Assembly: GCA_004297725.1 (NCBI GenBank)
Contig: SCUS01000080.1
Span: forward strand, 62,001 to 126,000
Source: Myxococcaceae bacterium
GTDB taxonomy: Bacteria > Myxococcota_A > Polyangia > Polyangiales > Ga0077539
Reading direction: 5' to 3'
DNA length: 64,000 bases
Shown: piece by piece, positions 54,138 through 61,485 of the stretch
Numbering within the stretch: the first letter of the stretch is position 1
Layout: every line of letters starts with the position of its first letter
Program-made: the position numbers and the translations under genes
Notes under the pieces: model-generated
The model's database searches: none
What the model saw: only the letters and a program-made list of their open reading frames with translations
What the model was told of the DNA's origin: nothing

Positions 54138-55636
54138 CCCCTCACTCCGACCGTCGACCGAGGCTCCTCATCGTCGATGACAACCGCGACCTCTCGGAGA
54201 ACCTCCAGGACATCTTCGAGCCGCGCGGCTTCGTCGTGCGCTTCACCCCGAGCGCTCGCGAGGGCCTCGCCATGGCCCGCGCCGAGGGCTTCGACCTCGC
54301 CATGGTCGACGTCAACCTCCCGGACGCCAGCGGCGCCGACCTGCTCCCCGCCCTGCGCGCGGCCTCTCCGCTCGGCGAGGTGGTGCTCATCACCGGGCAC
54401 GCCACGCTCGACTCCGCCGTGGCCGCGGTGCGGGGCGGGGCGTTCCAGTACGTGGTCAAGCCCTTCAAGGTCGACGAGCTGGTGGCCACCGTCGAGGCCG
54501 CGCTCCGGCAGGGCACGCTCCGTCGGGAGCGCGAGGCCCTGGCGCAGCAGCTCGCGGCCTCCGAGCGGCGCTACCGCGACGTGGTGGAGTCTTCGAAGGT
54601 GCTGGTCGTGGGCATCGACTCCCGCGGGATCATGCACCTCTTCAATCGACGCGCGGCCGAGCTCACGGGGCTCTCTCCCGAGGAGGCCCTCGGGCACCCG
54701 GCGCTCGAGGTGCTCATCCCCGCCGACTCGAGGGAGCGGGTGCAGAGCCATGTGCGGGCCACGCTGGCGGGAGCGCCTCCGGGGGAGTTCGAGGCGCCGC
54801 TGCTGGTCAAGGACGGGAGGGCGCGCACCGTGCGCTGGCACGTGGTCGTCGCGAGCGCCGAGCGGCCCACGGCGAAGGACGAGATCGCCGCCTACGCGGT
54901 GGGCACCGACGTCACCGATCGCCGAGCGCTGGAGCGTCGCGCGGCGGAGGCCGAGGCGCTCGCGCACATGGGCACGCTCGCCGCGGGCCTGGCCCACGAG
55001 GTGCGCAACCCGCTCAACGCGGCGCTGCTTCAGCTCCACCTCCTGAGCCGGGGGATCGCGAAGGCGACGACCGGGGAGCGCGATCCGCTGCTGGGGAGGG
55101 CGCGCATCGTCGAGGGGGAGCTCAAGCGGCTGGAGCGGCTCTTGTCGGACTTCCTGGAGCTGGCGAGGCCGCGACCGATGGCGAGGGAGCCCATCGACCT
55201 CGCGGAGCTGCTGGACGAGGTGACGGCCTTTCAGGAGCCGGCGGCGGCGGCGGCGGGGGTGAGGCTGGTGCGGCGCATCGGCGACGCGAGGGCCGTGGGC
55301 GACCGCGAGCGGCTGAAGCAGGTGTTTCACAACCTGCTGGTGAACGCGATGGAGGCGACGCCGCAGGGGGGCGTGGTGACCGTGTCGTGCCACCGCGGCG
55401 CCGACGACCCCGACGCGACGGTGACCATCGCGGATACAGGGAGGGGTATTCCTGCGGGAACGCTGGAGAAGGTCTTCGAGCCCTTCTTCACGACGAAGGA
55501 GGCGGGCACGGGGCTCGGGCTGTCCATCGTGCGACAGATCGTCGAGCGCCACGGAGGAGCGATCGACCTGGAGAGCGCCGAGGGCCGAGGAACCCGGGTG
55601 ACGCTGCGGCTCCCCGCCACCGGCCGCTCGCACTAA
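54134..55636 (+). CDS. Hybrid sensor kinase: receiver-PAS-histidine kinase
   Basis: 500 residues. N-terminal receiver with Asp59 in MVDVNLP and the conserved Lys in VVKPFK; a PAS domain follows (VVESSKVLVVGIDSRGIMHLF after a coiled linker); then the kinase with AAGLAHEVRNPLNAAL, NLLVNAMEATP, ADTGRGIPAGT and EAGTGLGLSIVRQI. Receiver-first hybrids often let a partner kinase set the activity of the second kinase; here the upstream kinase is the obvious candidate. No DNA-binding output gene is adjacent. Convergent with the vgrG operon, 4-nt stop overlap. A WTAC-N8-GTAW copy is at 55435. Confidence 0.88.
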   Translation: MTPHSDRRPRLLIVDDNRDLSENLQDIFEPRGFVVRFTPSAREGLAMARAEGFDLAMVDVNLPDASGADLLPALRAASPLGEVVLITGHATLDSAVAAVRGGAFQYVVKPFKVDELVATVEAALRQGTLRREREALAQQLAASERRYRDVVESSKVLVVGIDSRGIMHLFNRRAAELTGLSPEEALGHPALEVLIPADSRERVQSHVRATLAGAPPGEFEAPLLVKDGRARTVRWHVVVASAERPTAKDEIAAYAVGTDVTDRRALERRAAEAEALAHMGTLAAGLAHEVRNPLNAALLQLHLLSRGIAKATTGERDPLLGRARIVEGELKRLERLLSDFLELARPRPMAREPIDLAELLDEVTAFQEPAAAAAGVRLVRRIGDARAVGDRERLKQVFHNLLVNAMEATPQGGVVTVSCHRGADDPDATVTIADTGRGIPAGTLEKVFEPFFTTKEAGTGLGLSIVRQIVERHGGAIDLESAEGRGTRVTLRLPATGRSH

Positions 55637-56079
55637 CGGGGAGGGAGCCTCGCGTCCACGGCGGAGCGCATCCAGTCGGGCACCTCGTCGTCGCGGTCGC
55701 AGTTGAGCAGCACGCGCTCTCCCCGGGCGCGCACGTCGTCGTGGGCCGTGAGGGTGAGGTCGCCCTCCGTGGACTCGACCGTGGTGGCGGGGGCGCTCAC
55801 CCTCGCCTCGGAGCGGGCGCGCACCTCGAAGCGGTCGCACTCGGCGGAGACGGTGCCGGAGGCGCGGAGGGCGATGTCGACGGCGTCGAGGTGGAGCTTC
55901 GCTCCGGTGGGGGTGAGCTCGATGGTGAGCTCGAGGGTCCCGTGGAGGGCGCGCACCTCCACGCGCTCGCCGTGGTCGTCGGCGATCACCGTCACCGAGC
56001 GCCCCGAGGGGAGCACCTCGCGCGACTGATGGAGGTTGAGGACGCGGGAGAGCAGCGTCGCGGTCGGGTGGTTGTTCAT
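55633..56079 (-). CDS. Small beta-rich protein of the vgrG operon
   Basis: 148 residues, last gene of the vgrG operon. Short strands repeat along most of the length (RVEVRALHGTLELTIEL, AKLHLDAVDIALRASG, EVRARSEARVSA), which resembles the beta-helical tail of VgrG or DUF3540-type T6SS proteins; the resemblance is structural impression only. The ATG at 56079 has AAGGGA upstream and is preferred to an earlier in-frame start. Its stop overlaps that of the hybrid kinase on the other strand. Confidence 0.6.
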   Translation of the reverse strand: MNNHPTATLLSRVLNLHQSREVLPSGRSVTVIADDHGERVEVRALHGTLELTIELTPTGAKLHLDAVDIALRASGTVSAECDRFEVRARSEARVSAPATTVESTEGDLTLTAHDDVRARGERVLLNCDRDDEVPDWMRSAVDARLPPR

Positions 56080-56117
56080 TGGAGTTCGATCCCTTCTGGA
56101 TTGGATGTCGGTTGCGG

Positions 56118-57248
56118 TCAACGCCAGTCGATCTCATGGGACAACCCGTCGAGGTCGCGACGGCCGAGGCCCCAGGGGAGCTCGACCGAGGCCACCCACA
56201 CCAGGGCCACGGTGCCTGTTTCCAGGTCGATCTCGACGGTGCGCAGCGAGGCCTCGGCGGGGAGCCGCTGGTCGCCGACGCGCACGGTCACCCCCGGTCG
56301 CTCGTCGGGGAGGTTCACGATCACCTGCCGTCGGCGCGGATGCACTCCCGTCAACACGACGGTCTCGTTGCCGCTCAGGCTCTCTCCCCAGAGGCCCGGC
56401 GGGGCGGTGTGAAACCAGCGGCGATCTCGGCGGGCGGCTCCCTCTTCGAGGGAGTCGCAGGCGGTCAGCTCGGGGGGAATGACCCCGAGGCGGACCTCTG
56501 GAAAGTCGTCGGAGGGGGCCTCGGAGCCGGAGCCGAGGCCCAGCCACGCCGAGCGGGGCCACCAGTGCGCCGGGACGGCCGCGAAGCCCGCGGATACAGG
56601 CGCGGTGACCCAGGCGTCCGGGTCGGAGAGCACGAGCCGGGCGGGGGTGAGCAGGTCGGTGGGGTCTTCCACGTTGGGGAGACGGATGGCGTCGAGCTCA
56701 CCCGACACGCAATAGCCACAACCGACATCGTTGCGGGGATATCGATAGAGGTCATCGGTGCCGAGGAGGGCGTCGAGCTCCGAGGGGACGTGGGCCGCGA
56801 GGGCGCGCTCGTCGCAGCCTCCGTAGGCGCGCTCCCAGGTGAGCGGCATCTCGACGAATGGGGCCGGGGCGCTGAAGACGGGCTCGCCGGTCGAAGGGTC
56901 GAGGGTGACCGAGCGGTCGCCGAACACGCGGAGTCGCTTGAAGAGCCGCGGGGTCAGCGGGTCGCCGGGGTCGTGGACGGCGACGGAGACGTCCATCGTG
57001 GGCACCGGGCCGTCGACGCTGTGGGCGTGGGCGCGGACGATGACGTCGGTGCCCGGGCGGGCGATGGCCACGAGGTCGCCGCCCGCGCAGGTGGGATCGT
57101 CGGGGTCGGCGGAGACCAGCGGCGCGGGCGCTCCCATGGAGAGCGCGCCATCGAAGGCGGGGAGCGCGTAGACGCGTCGGGTGACGACGGAGGCGCAGGG
57201 GATGCCGCGCTCGCCGCGGTGAACGGTGTGAAGCGAGGCGGCGCTCAC
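56118..57248 (-). CDS. DUF2169 protein, copy 2 (T6SS accessory)
   Basis: 376 residues of the DUF2169 type, which in T6SS gene clusters is found beside VgrG and PAAR and is thought to act as a chaperone or adaptor loading effectors. Visible markers are AHAHSVDGPVPTMDVSVAV, FVEMPLTWERAYGG, IRLPNVEDP and a C-terminal ETVVLTGVHPRRR. It shares the FxEMPLxWxRAYGG and LPNxEDP blocks with the other DUF2169 gene at 58189 but is otherwise divergent. Start is a GTG overlapping the upstream stop (GTGA). Confidence 0.82.
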   Translation of the reverse strand: MSAASLHTVHRGERGIPCASVVTRRVYALPAFDGALSMGAPAPLVSADPDDPTCAGGDLVAIARPGTDVIVRAHAHSVDGPVPTMDVSVAVHDPGDPLTPRLFKRLRVFGDRSVTLDPSTGEPVFSAPAPFVEMPLTWERAYGGCDERALAAHVPSELDALLGTDDLYRYPRNDVGCGYCVSGELDAIRLPNVEDPTDLLTPARLVLSDPDAWVTAPVSAGFAAVPAHWWPRSAWLGLGSGSEAPSDDFPEVRLGVIPPELTACDSLEEGAARRDRRWFHTAPPGLWGESLSGNETVVLTGVHPRRRQVIVNLPDERPGVTVRVGDQRLPAEASLRTVEIDLETGTVALVWVASVELPWGLGRRDLDGLSHEIDWR

Positions 57249-58150
57249 GGCGACACCATGTATTCGTCCCAGTCATCGGCGAACGCGTCGTCGCTCGCAT
57301 CGGCCTGGAGCTCGCCGCGAATCGCCTGATCGAGCAGCCCGAGCCCGCCGGAGGCGGCGCCCGCGACGGCGTCCGCCAGGGGTTTGCTGAGCGGTCGCAG
57401 CACCCTCGCCACCAGCGCCGGAACGCGGCGCTCGAGCTGACGCAGCAGTCGACCGATGAGCTTGTCGGCGAGGTGACCGGTGAGCTCGTCGATGACGAAG
57501 GCGATGGCGAGGTCGAGGACCATCCGGCTCATGACCTTGCTGATCGCCGAGGCGGTGTCCCCCGCGGTCATGCCGAGCAGCACGGTGTTCGGGGTCTGCG
57601 TGGCGAAGGCGGTCGGGACCCCGATGGGATCGCTGCAGACCAGGAAGTTGCACCACCCGGCGGAGCCCCCGGCCCGGTACCGGAGGGTCGCCACGGTTCG
57701 CGCTCCGTCGATGGAGGCCACCACGTGGCGCGGCCCGAAGATCGCGGTGGAGGCCCCCTCGGCGTTGCCCTCGAAGGGCCCGAGCTGGGCGCCCGCGGAG
57801 TCCTCGTTGCAGACCGCGACCAGACCCGGGAGCGGGAGCAGGGAGAGACCGCCGGCGGCGATCAGGTGATGGCGGCGCTTCTTCGTGCGGGACCACTGCT
57901 GCAACAGCGGGTCGTTGGAGGCGAAGACGCTGCGGGACTTCCTGGAGGATTCCGGGGCCGTGTCCCAGGCCGTCCCCTCGGAGGACCACAGCGCGTTGGG
58001 GGTGAACATCGATGGACACGGAACGAGCCCGGCGATCTTTCCCGGGCCGAGGTAGGCGTGCATCTCCACCCGGCCGACGACCTCGCAGTCGGGTCGGACG
58101 ACCTGGGTCATCACGTCGGTGGGTGGGCGGCGGCGGAGTCGACTGGGCAT
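57245..58150 (-). CDS. Candidate T6SS cargo or spike-tip protein
   Basis: 301 residues between the two DUF2169 genes, the position usually held by PAAR-like (DUF4150) spike proteins. A short N-terminal region (VGRVEMHAYLGPGKIAGLV, PCPSMFTPNALW) might be a reduced PAAR-like cap, but the canonical motifs are absent. A beta-rich middle (GARTVATLRYRAGGSAGWC) leads to a long helical C-terminus (SRMVLDLAIAFVIDELTGHL and QLERRVPALVARVL) that is hydrophobic enough to be membrane-active. The end is acidic. The function is unassigned; effector or cap is inferred from context. An ATG at 58111 is an alternative start. Confidence 0.5.
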   Translation of the reverse strand: MPSRLRRRPPTDVMTQVVRPDCEVVGRVEMHAYLGPGKIAGLVPCPSMFTPNALWSSEGTAWDTAPESSRKSRSVFASNDPLLQQWSRTKKRRHHLIAAGGLSLLPLPGLVAVCNEDSAGAQLGPFEGNAEGASTAIFGPRHVVASIDGARTVATLRYRAGGSAGWCNFLVCSDPIGVPTAFATQTPNTVLLGMTAGDTASAISKVMSRMVLDLAIAFVIDELTGHLADKLIGRLLRQLERRVPALVARVLRPLSKPLADAVAGAASGGLGLLDQAIRGELQADASDDAFADDWDEYMVSP

Positions 58151-58188
58151 CGGGTGCTGTCTCCTGCGCCACCCATGCAGCGAGGGCT

Positions 58189-59172
58189 CTATGCCGACAG
58201 GGCGTGGAGCCTCGCGGCCCGCGTCTCGCGCGGGCGCATCCGGTAGCGCCACCTTGATCGGAAGGTGACCACCAGGAGTTGCGTGTCGGCGAGAAACCAC
58301 AGCCCCGAGACGGACGTTCGTCGCACGAAGCGCTCGTCGCCCACCTGGACGTCGACCCGGAGGTTGAAGCCGGGGAGGGCGAAGTCCCAGCGATCGTCGC
58401 CCAGCGCGATGCGCACCCGCTCGTCGCCCCGCAGCTCGGGCGCCACGTTGCGGGGCACGCTCGCCGCCGGAGTGCACGTCCGCACCAGCGCGTTGAATCG
58501 CTCCTGGCCAGGCTCGTTGCCGGGCCCCCATCCCTCCTGCTTCACCCGATCGCCGAGCTGCCACGGCAGCGACCGGTCCACCGGCCCCCACGCCGCCGGA
58601 ACCGGCGAGTCCATCCATGTGGCAATGGGCATCGATGGATCTTCCAGGTTGGGGAGGCTCACCCCCTCCGCGCTCGCCTCGTCGAGGCAGACTCCCCTCC
58701 CCTTCGGGTTGAGCGGGTGCTCCACGGGCTCTCCGTGGGACGCCGCCCGCCCGCCATAGGCGCGGGTCCAGTCGAGGGGCATCTCGGTGAAGGGAGTCGG
58801 GGCCGACGCGACCAGCTCCCCTCGGGCGTCGCGCACCCAGCGGCGGTCGCCGATCACCCGGATGGTGCGGTGGAAGTCGCCTACGGAGAAGGAGGCGTCG
58901 CAGCGCTCCGCGGGCTGTCGGCAGCGGGCGCGGCCCAGCACCACGAGGTCACACCCACGGTGCATCGGGTGGTTGTCCGAGGGGAAGGTTCCATATCGGG
59001 TGTCGACCTTCTCGTGGAAGACCGGCCAGCGCGCCTCCGAGGGAGCGAGCCGCCCTCGCGAGGGGTCCACCTCGAAGGTCGCCCTGGCGACCAGCCAGGC
59101 CCCGATCTGCTCATCGTCGATCACTCCGGTGAAGAGCCTCGCCTCCCAGCCGGTGTCATTGAGGAAGTCCAT
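58189..59172 (-). CDS. DUF2169 protein, copy 1 (T6SS accessory)
   Basis: 327 residues. Starts MDFLNDTGWEARLFTG, then GAWLVARATFEVDP, FTEMPLDWTRAYGGRA and VSLPNLEDPSMP, all characteristic of DUF2169. Members are encoded immediately after vgrG in many proteobacterial and myxobacterial T6SS islands and probably assist in mounting the downstream spike or effector protein. It begins 17 nt after vgrG and ends 38 nt before the cargo gene. Confidence 0.85.
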   Translation of the reverse strand: MDFLNDTGWEARLFTGVIDDEQIGAWLVARATFEVDPSRGRLAPSEARWPVFHEKVDTRYGTFPSDNHPMHRGCDLVVLGRARCRQPAERCDASFSVGDFHRTIRVIGDRRWVRDARGELVASAPTPFTEMPLDWTRAYGGRAASHGEPVEHPLNPKGRGVCLDEASAEGVSLPNLEDPSMPIATWMDSPVPAAWGPVDRSLPWQLGDRVKQEGWGPGNEPGQERFNALVRTCTPAASVPRNVAPELRGDERVRIALGDDRWDFALPGFNLRVDVQVGDERFVRRTSVSGLWFLADTQLLVVTFRSRWRYRMRPRETRAARLHALSA

Positions 59173-59189
59173 GGGAGTCTCCTTCCCCT

Positions 59190-61340
59190 TCAGCTGTTGA
59201 GCCGGACGAAGCCGCCATGGAGCTTGACCGTCGCGCCGTGGGCGTCGCGCAGCTCGGCGTCCGCGTGGTGGATGTCCAGCGCCGCGAACTCATGGGTCAT
59301 CGCCGTGACCCGGTTTTCTCCGCGGAGCGTGATGCCGTTGTGGTCAATGAGCAGGAAGGTGCTCCCCACCTTCAGCTTGATGGAGGTGCCCGCCTCGATG
59401 GTGATGTGCTGTCCCACCTTCATGCGGTGATCGACCGCGACGTCCACGGTCTGGCACCCGCTCGCGACCGCCTGCGCCTCCACGTGGCCCACCGTCACCG
59501 AGCGGCTCTCGGCGCTGATCGACTCCCGCCCGATCACCGTCTCGACCCGGTTTCCATGCACCGTCAGCGTGTCGTGCTGGTGCACCACGGCGTCGCGCAT
59601 CCCCTCGACCACCTGATCGTCGTCCCTCCCCACGTGGATCCGATGGTCGCGCCCGATGGTCTCCCCGTGGTCGTGCCCGATGCGCTCCGTGCGGTCGTGG
59701 CCCACCGTCGCGATGTGGTCGCTCAGCACCTGCTCCCGCAGGTTGCGCTGCGCCCGCAGAAACACCTCCTCCCGGTGCGTCTCGTCGTCGAAGACCAGCT
59801 CGTTGTAGCGGGTCACATCCTCGAGGCTCGCGGTGCGGATCCCGCTGCGTGAGCGGTGCCGGGGAAGCTCCTCCGCGTGGCGGTTCTCTCCGTTGTAGAG
59901 GGCGCCCACCACGATGGGCCGGTCGGGGTCTCCGCCCACGAAGTCCACCGCCACCTCCATCCCCGCCCTCGGAACAAACGTGAACCCGTACCGCGCCCCC
60001 GCCCACGCCTGCACCACCGGCACGAAGCAGCTCTCCCTCGACGGGCTCTCGCCCCGCTCGTCCCAGCGGAAGCGCACCTTCACCCGACCGTGACACTCCG
60101 TCGACGGAGCGTGCGGGTCGGGACCCTCCACCCGGGCGAGCTCCACCCCCGACACCCTCGGCCACGGGGTCACCCGCTCGGGGCGAAACCGCTGCGCCCC
60201 AGGAATACACACCGCCGTATTCGCATAGCGCTCCCCGTCCTCCCGCCCGTCCGCCCGCTCGGTGAGCACCTCCGGCGCGTGGCCCGAGTGCGTCACCGCG
60301 ACCACCAGCATCGCCCGCTCGTCGCCGTCGAGGCCCTCCACCGCCAGCCGCTGCCCCGCCCCGAGGCCCGTCAGGTTGCCCGTCGCCGTCGCCACCCGGG
60401 AGCGCGACCGCGCACCCTCCATCCGCAGCGCCGACTGGCTCGCCGCGTCGTCCTGCGAGTACGCGTGCGAGCCGCCCTGGTCATATCCGCCGAAGCGCAG
60501 CCCCGAGGCGCACTCCCTCCGCACCCGCCGCCCCGGGCGCGCCCTCCCCGCGTTGGGGTCGTAGTCCGGTCGGGTCCAGTCATGGTCGACCACCAGGGCG
60601 CTCGTGATCGTCGCCCGGCGCTCCCACTGCCACGATCGGAAGGTCTCCGCCGCGTGCGTCGCCCCCTCCGGACCGACCAGCAGGGCGGGATGGCCGTCGA
60701 GCGTCGGGGTCTCCTCCCACGGCTCGGCGTGGTCGCTCAGCACCAGCACCTCGCCCCGACCGGACTCGTGGCGGACGAAGAAGGTGATGCCCTCGCGCTC
60801 GAGCCAGCGCTTCACGAAGTCGAGGTCGCTCTCCCGATACTGCACCAGGTATTCGTGCGTCGGCAGCGAGCGGGTGACCTGCACCTCCAGCCGGTCGACG
60901 TAGAGCTCGGCCAGGCGCAGCACCTCCCTCGCCAGCTCGACCGCCGTGCGGTCGACGAACACCCGGGAGTCGAAGCGCTCGGAGAGGCACCACAGCTCCG
61001 GCACCAGCACCGCCCTCGCGAGCCGGTGGCCGTGCGCCACGCCCAGGTCGCTCGCCGCGCGGACGACGCCCGACACCGTGCGCGAGTGGCCGTCGCGCTC
61101 GATGGTGAGCTCGGCCGCGCAGTCGATGAACTCCTCGGGACCCATCGCCGCGTCGGCGGTGGCGAGCTCGATCGTGTACTCGAAGCCCTCGGAGAGCGCC
61201 TCGCGCCCCTCGAAGCGGAGCACCTGCCAGCGATCGTCGGAGAGCACCCTGAAGGAGAAGGTCGCCTCGGGGAGCGGACTGCGACGGGCGCGCTCCAGGG
61301 CGCCCATCAGGTGCTGGGGGTTGGTGGGCTGTCGGCTCAT
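59190..61340 (-). CDS. vgrG: Type VI secretion spike protein VgrG
   Basis: 716 residues forming the trimeric spike at the tip of the T6SS tube. The gp27-like base occupies about 25-400 (ESDLDFVKRWLEREGITFFV is the family hallmark). The gp5-like OB fold is near 430-520 (GRVKVRFRWDERGESP, WAGARYGFTFVPRAGMEVAVDF, GDPDRPIVVGALYNGEN). The rest is a beta-helix with VGHDRTERIGHDHGETIG-type repeats. There is no extra C-terminal enzyme domain, so cargo should be carried by the downstream proteins. Two WTAC-N8-GTAW copies (60206, 60838). Confidence 0.95.
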   Translation of the reverse strand: MSRQPTNPQHLMGALERARRSPLPEATFSFRVLSDDRWQVLRFEGREALSEGFEYTIELATADAAMGPEEFIDCAAELTIERDGHSRTVSGVVRAASDLGVAHGHRLARAVLVPELWCLSERFDSRVFVDRTAVELAREVLRLAELYVDRLEVQVTRSLPTHEYLVQYRESDLDFVKRWLEREGITFFVRHESGRGEVLVLSDHAEPWEETPTLDGHPALLVGPEGATHAAETFRSWQWERRATITSALVVDHDWTRPDYDPNAGRARPGRRVRRECASGLRFGGYDQGGSHAYSQDDAASQSALRMEGARSRSRVATATGNLTGLGAGQRLAVEGLDGDERAMLVVAVTHSGHAPEVLTERADGREDGERYANTAVCIPGAQRFRPERVTPWPRVSGVELARVEGPDPHAPSTECHGRVKVRFRWDERGESPSRESCFVPVVQAWAGARYGFTFVPRAGMEVAVDFVGGDPDRPIVVGALYNGENRHAEELPRHRSRSGIRTASLEDVTRYNELVFDDETHREEVFLRAQRNLREQVLSDHIATVGHDRTERIGHDHGETIGRDHRIHVGRDDDQVVEGMRDAVVHQHDTLTVHGNRVETVIGRESISAESRSVTVGHVEAQAVASGCQTVDVAVDHRMKVGQHITIEAGTSIKLKVGSTFLLIDHNGITLRGENRVTAMTHEFAALDIHHADAELRDAHGATVKLHGGFVRLNS

Positions 61341-61485
61341 CGCGGCCTCCGTCAGGGGGTGAGAGATCGGTGCAGGACGCGGCCTTGTCGGGGACCCCCC
61401 GGCGAAAGGTTGCGGGGCAGGTGTAAGTCCAGACCGCCAAGGATCGTTGTGCGTCCGAGTCCGAAGAACTCAGGAGCACGACCCC

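Noticed and set aside
57245..58150. Annotation as a standard PAAR or DUF4150 protein
   Set aside because: The canonical motifs are not visible; position in the operon alone is not enough.
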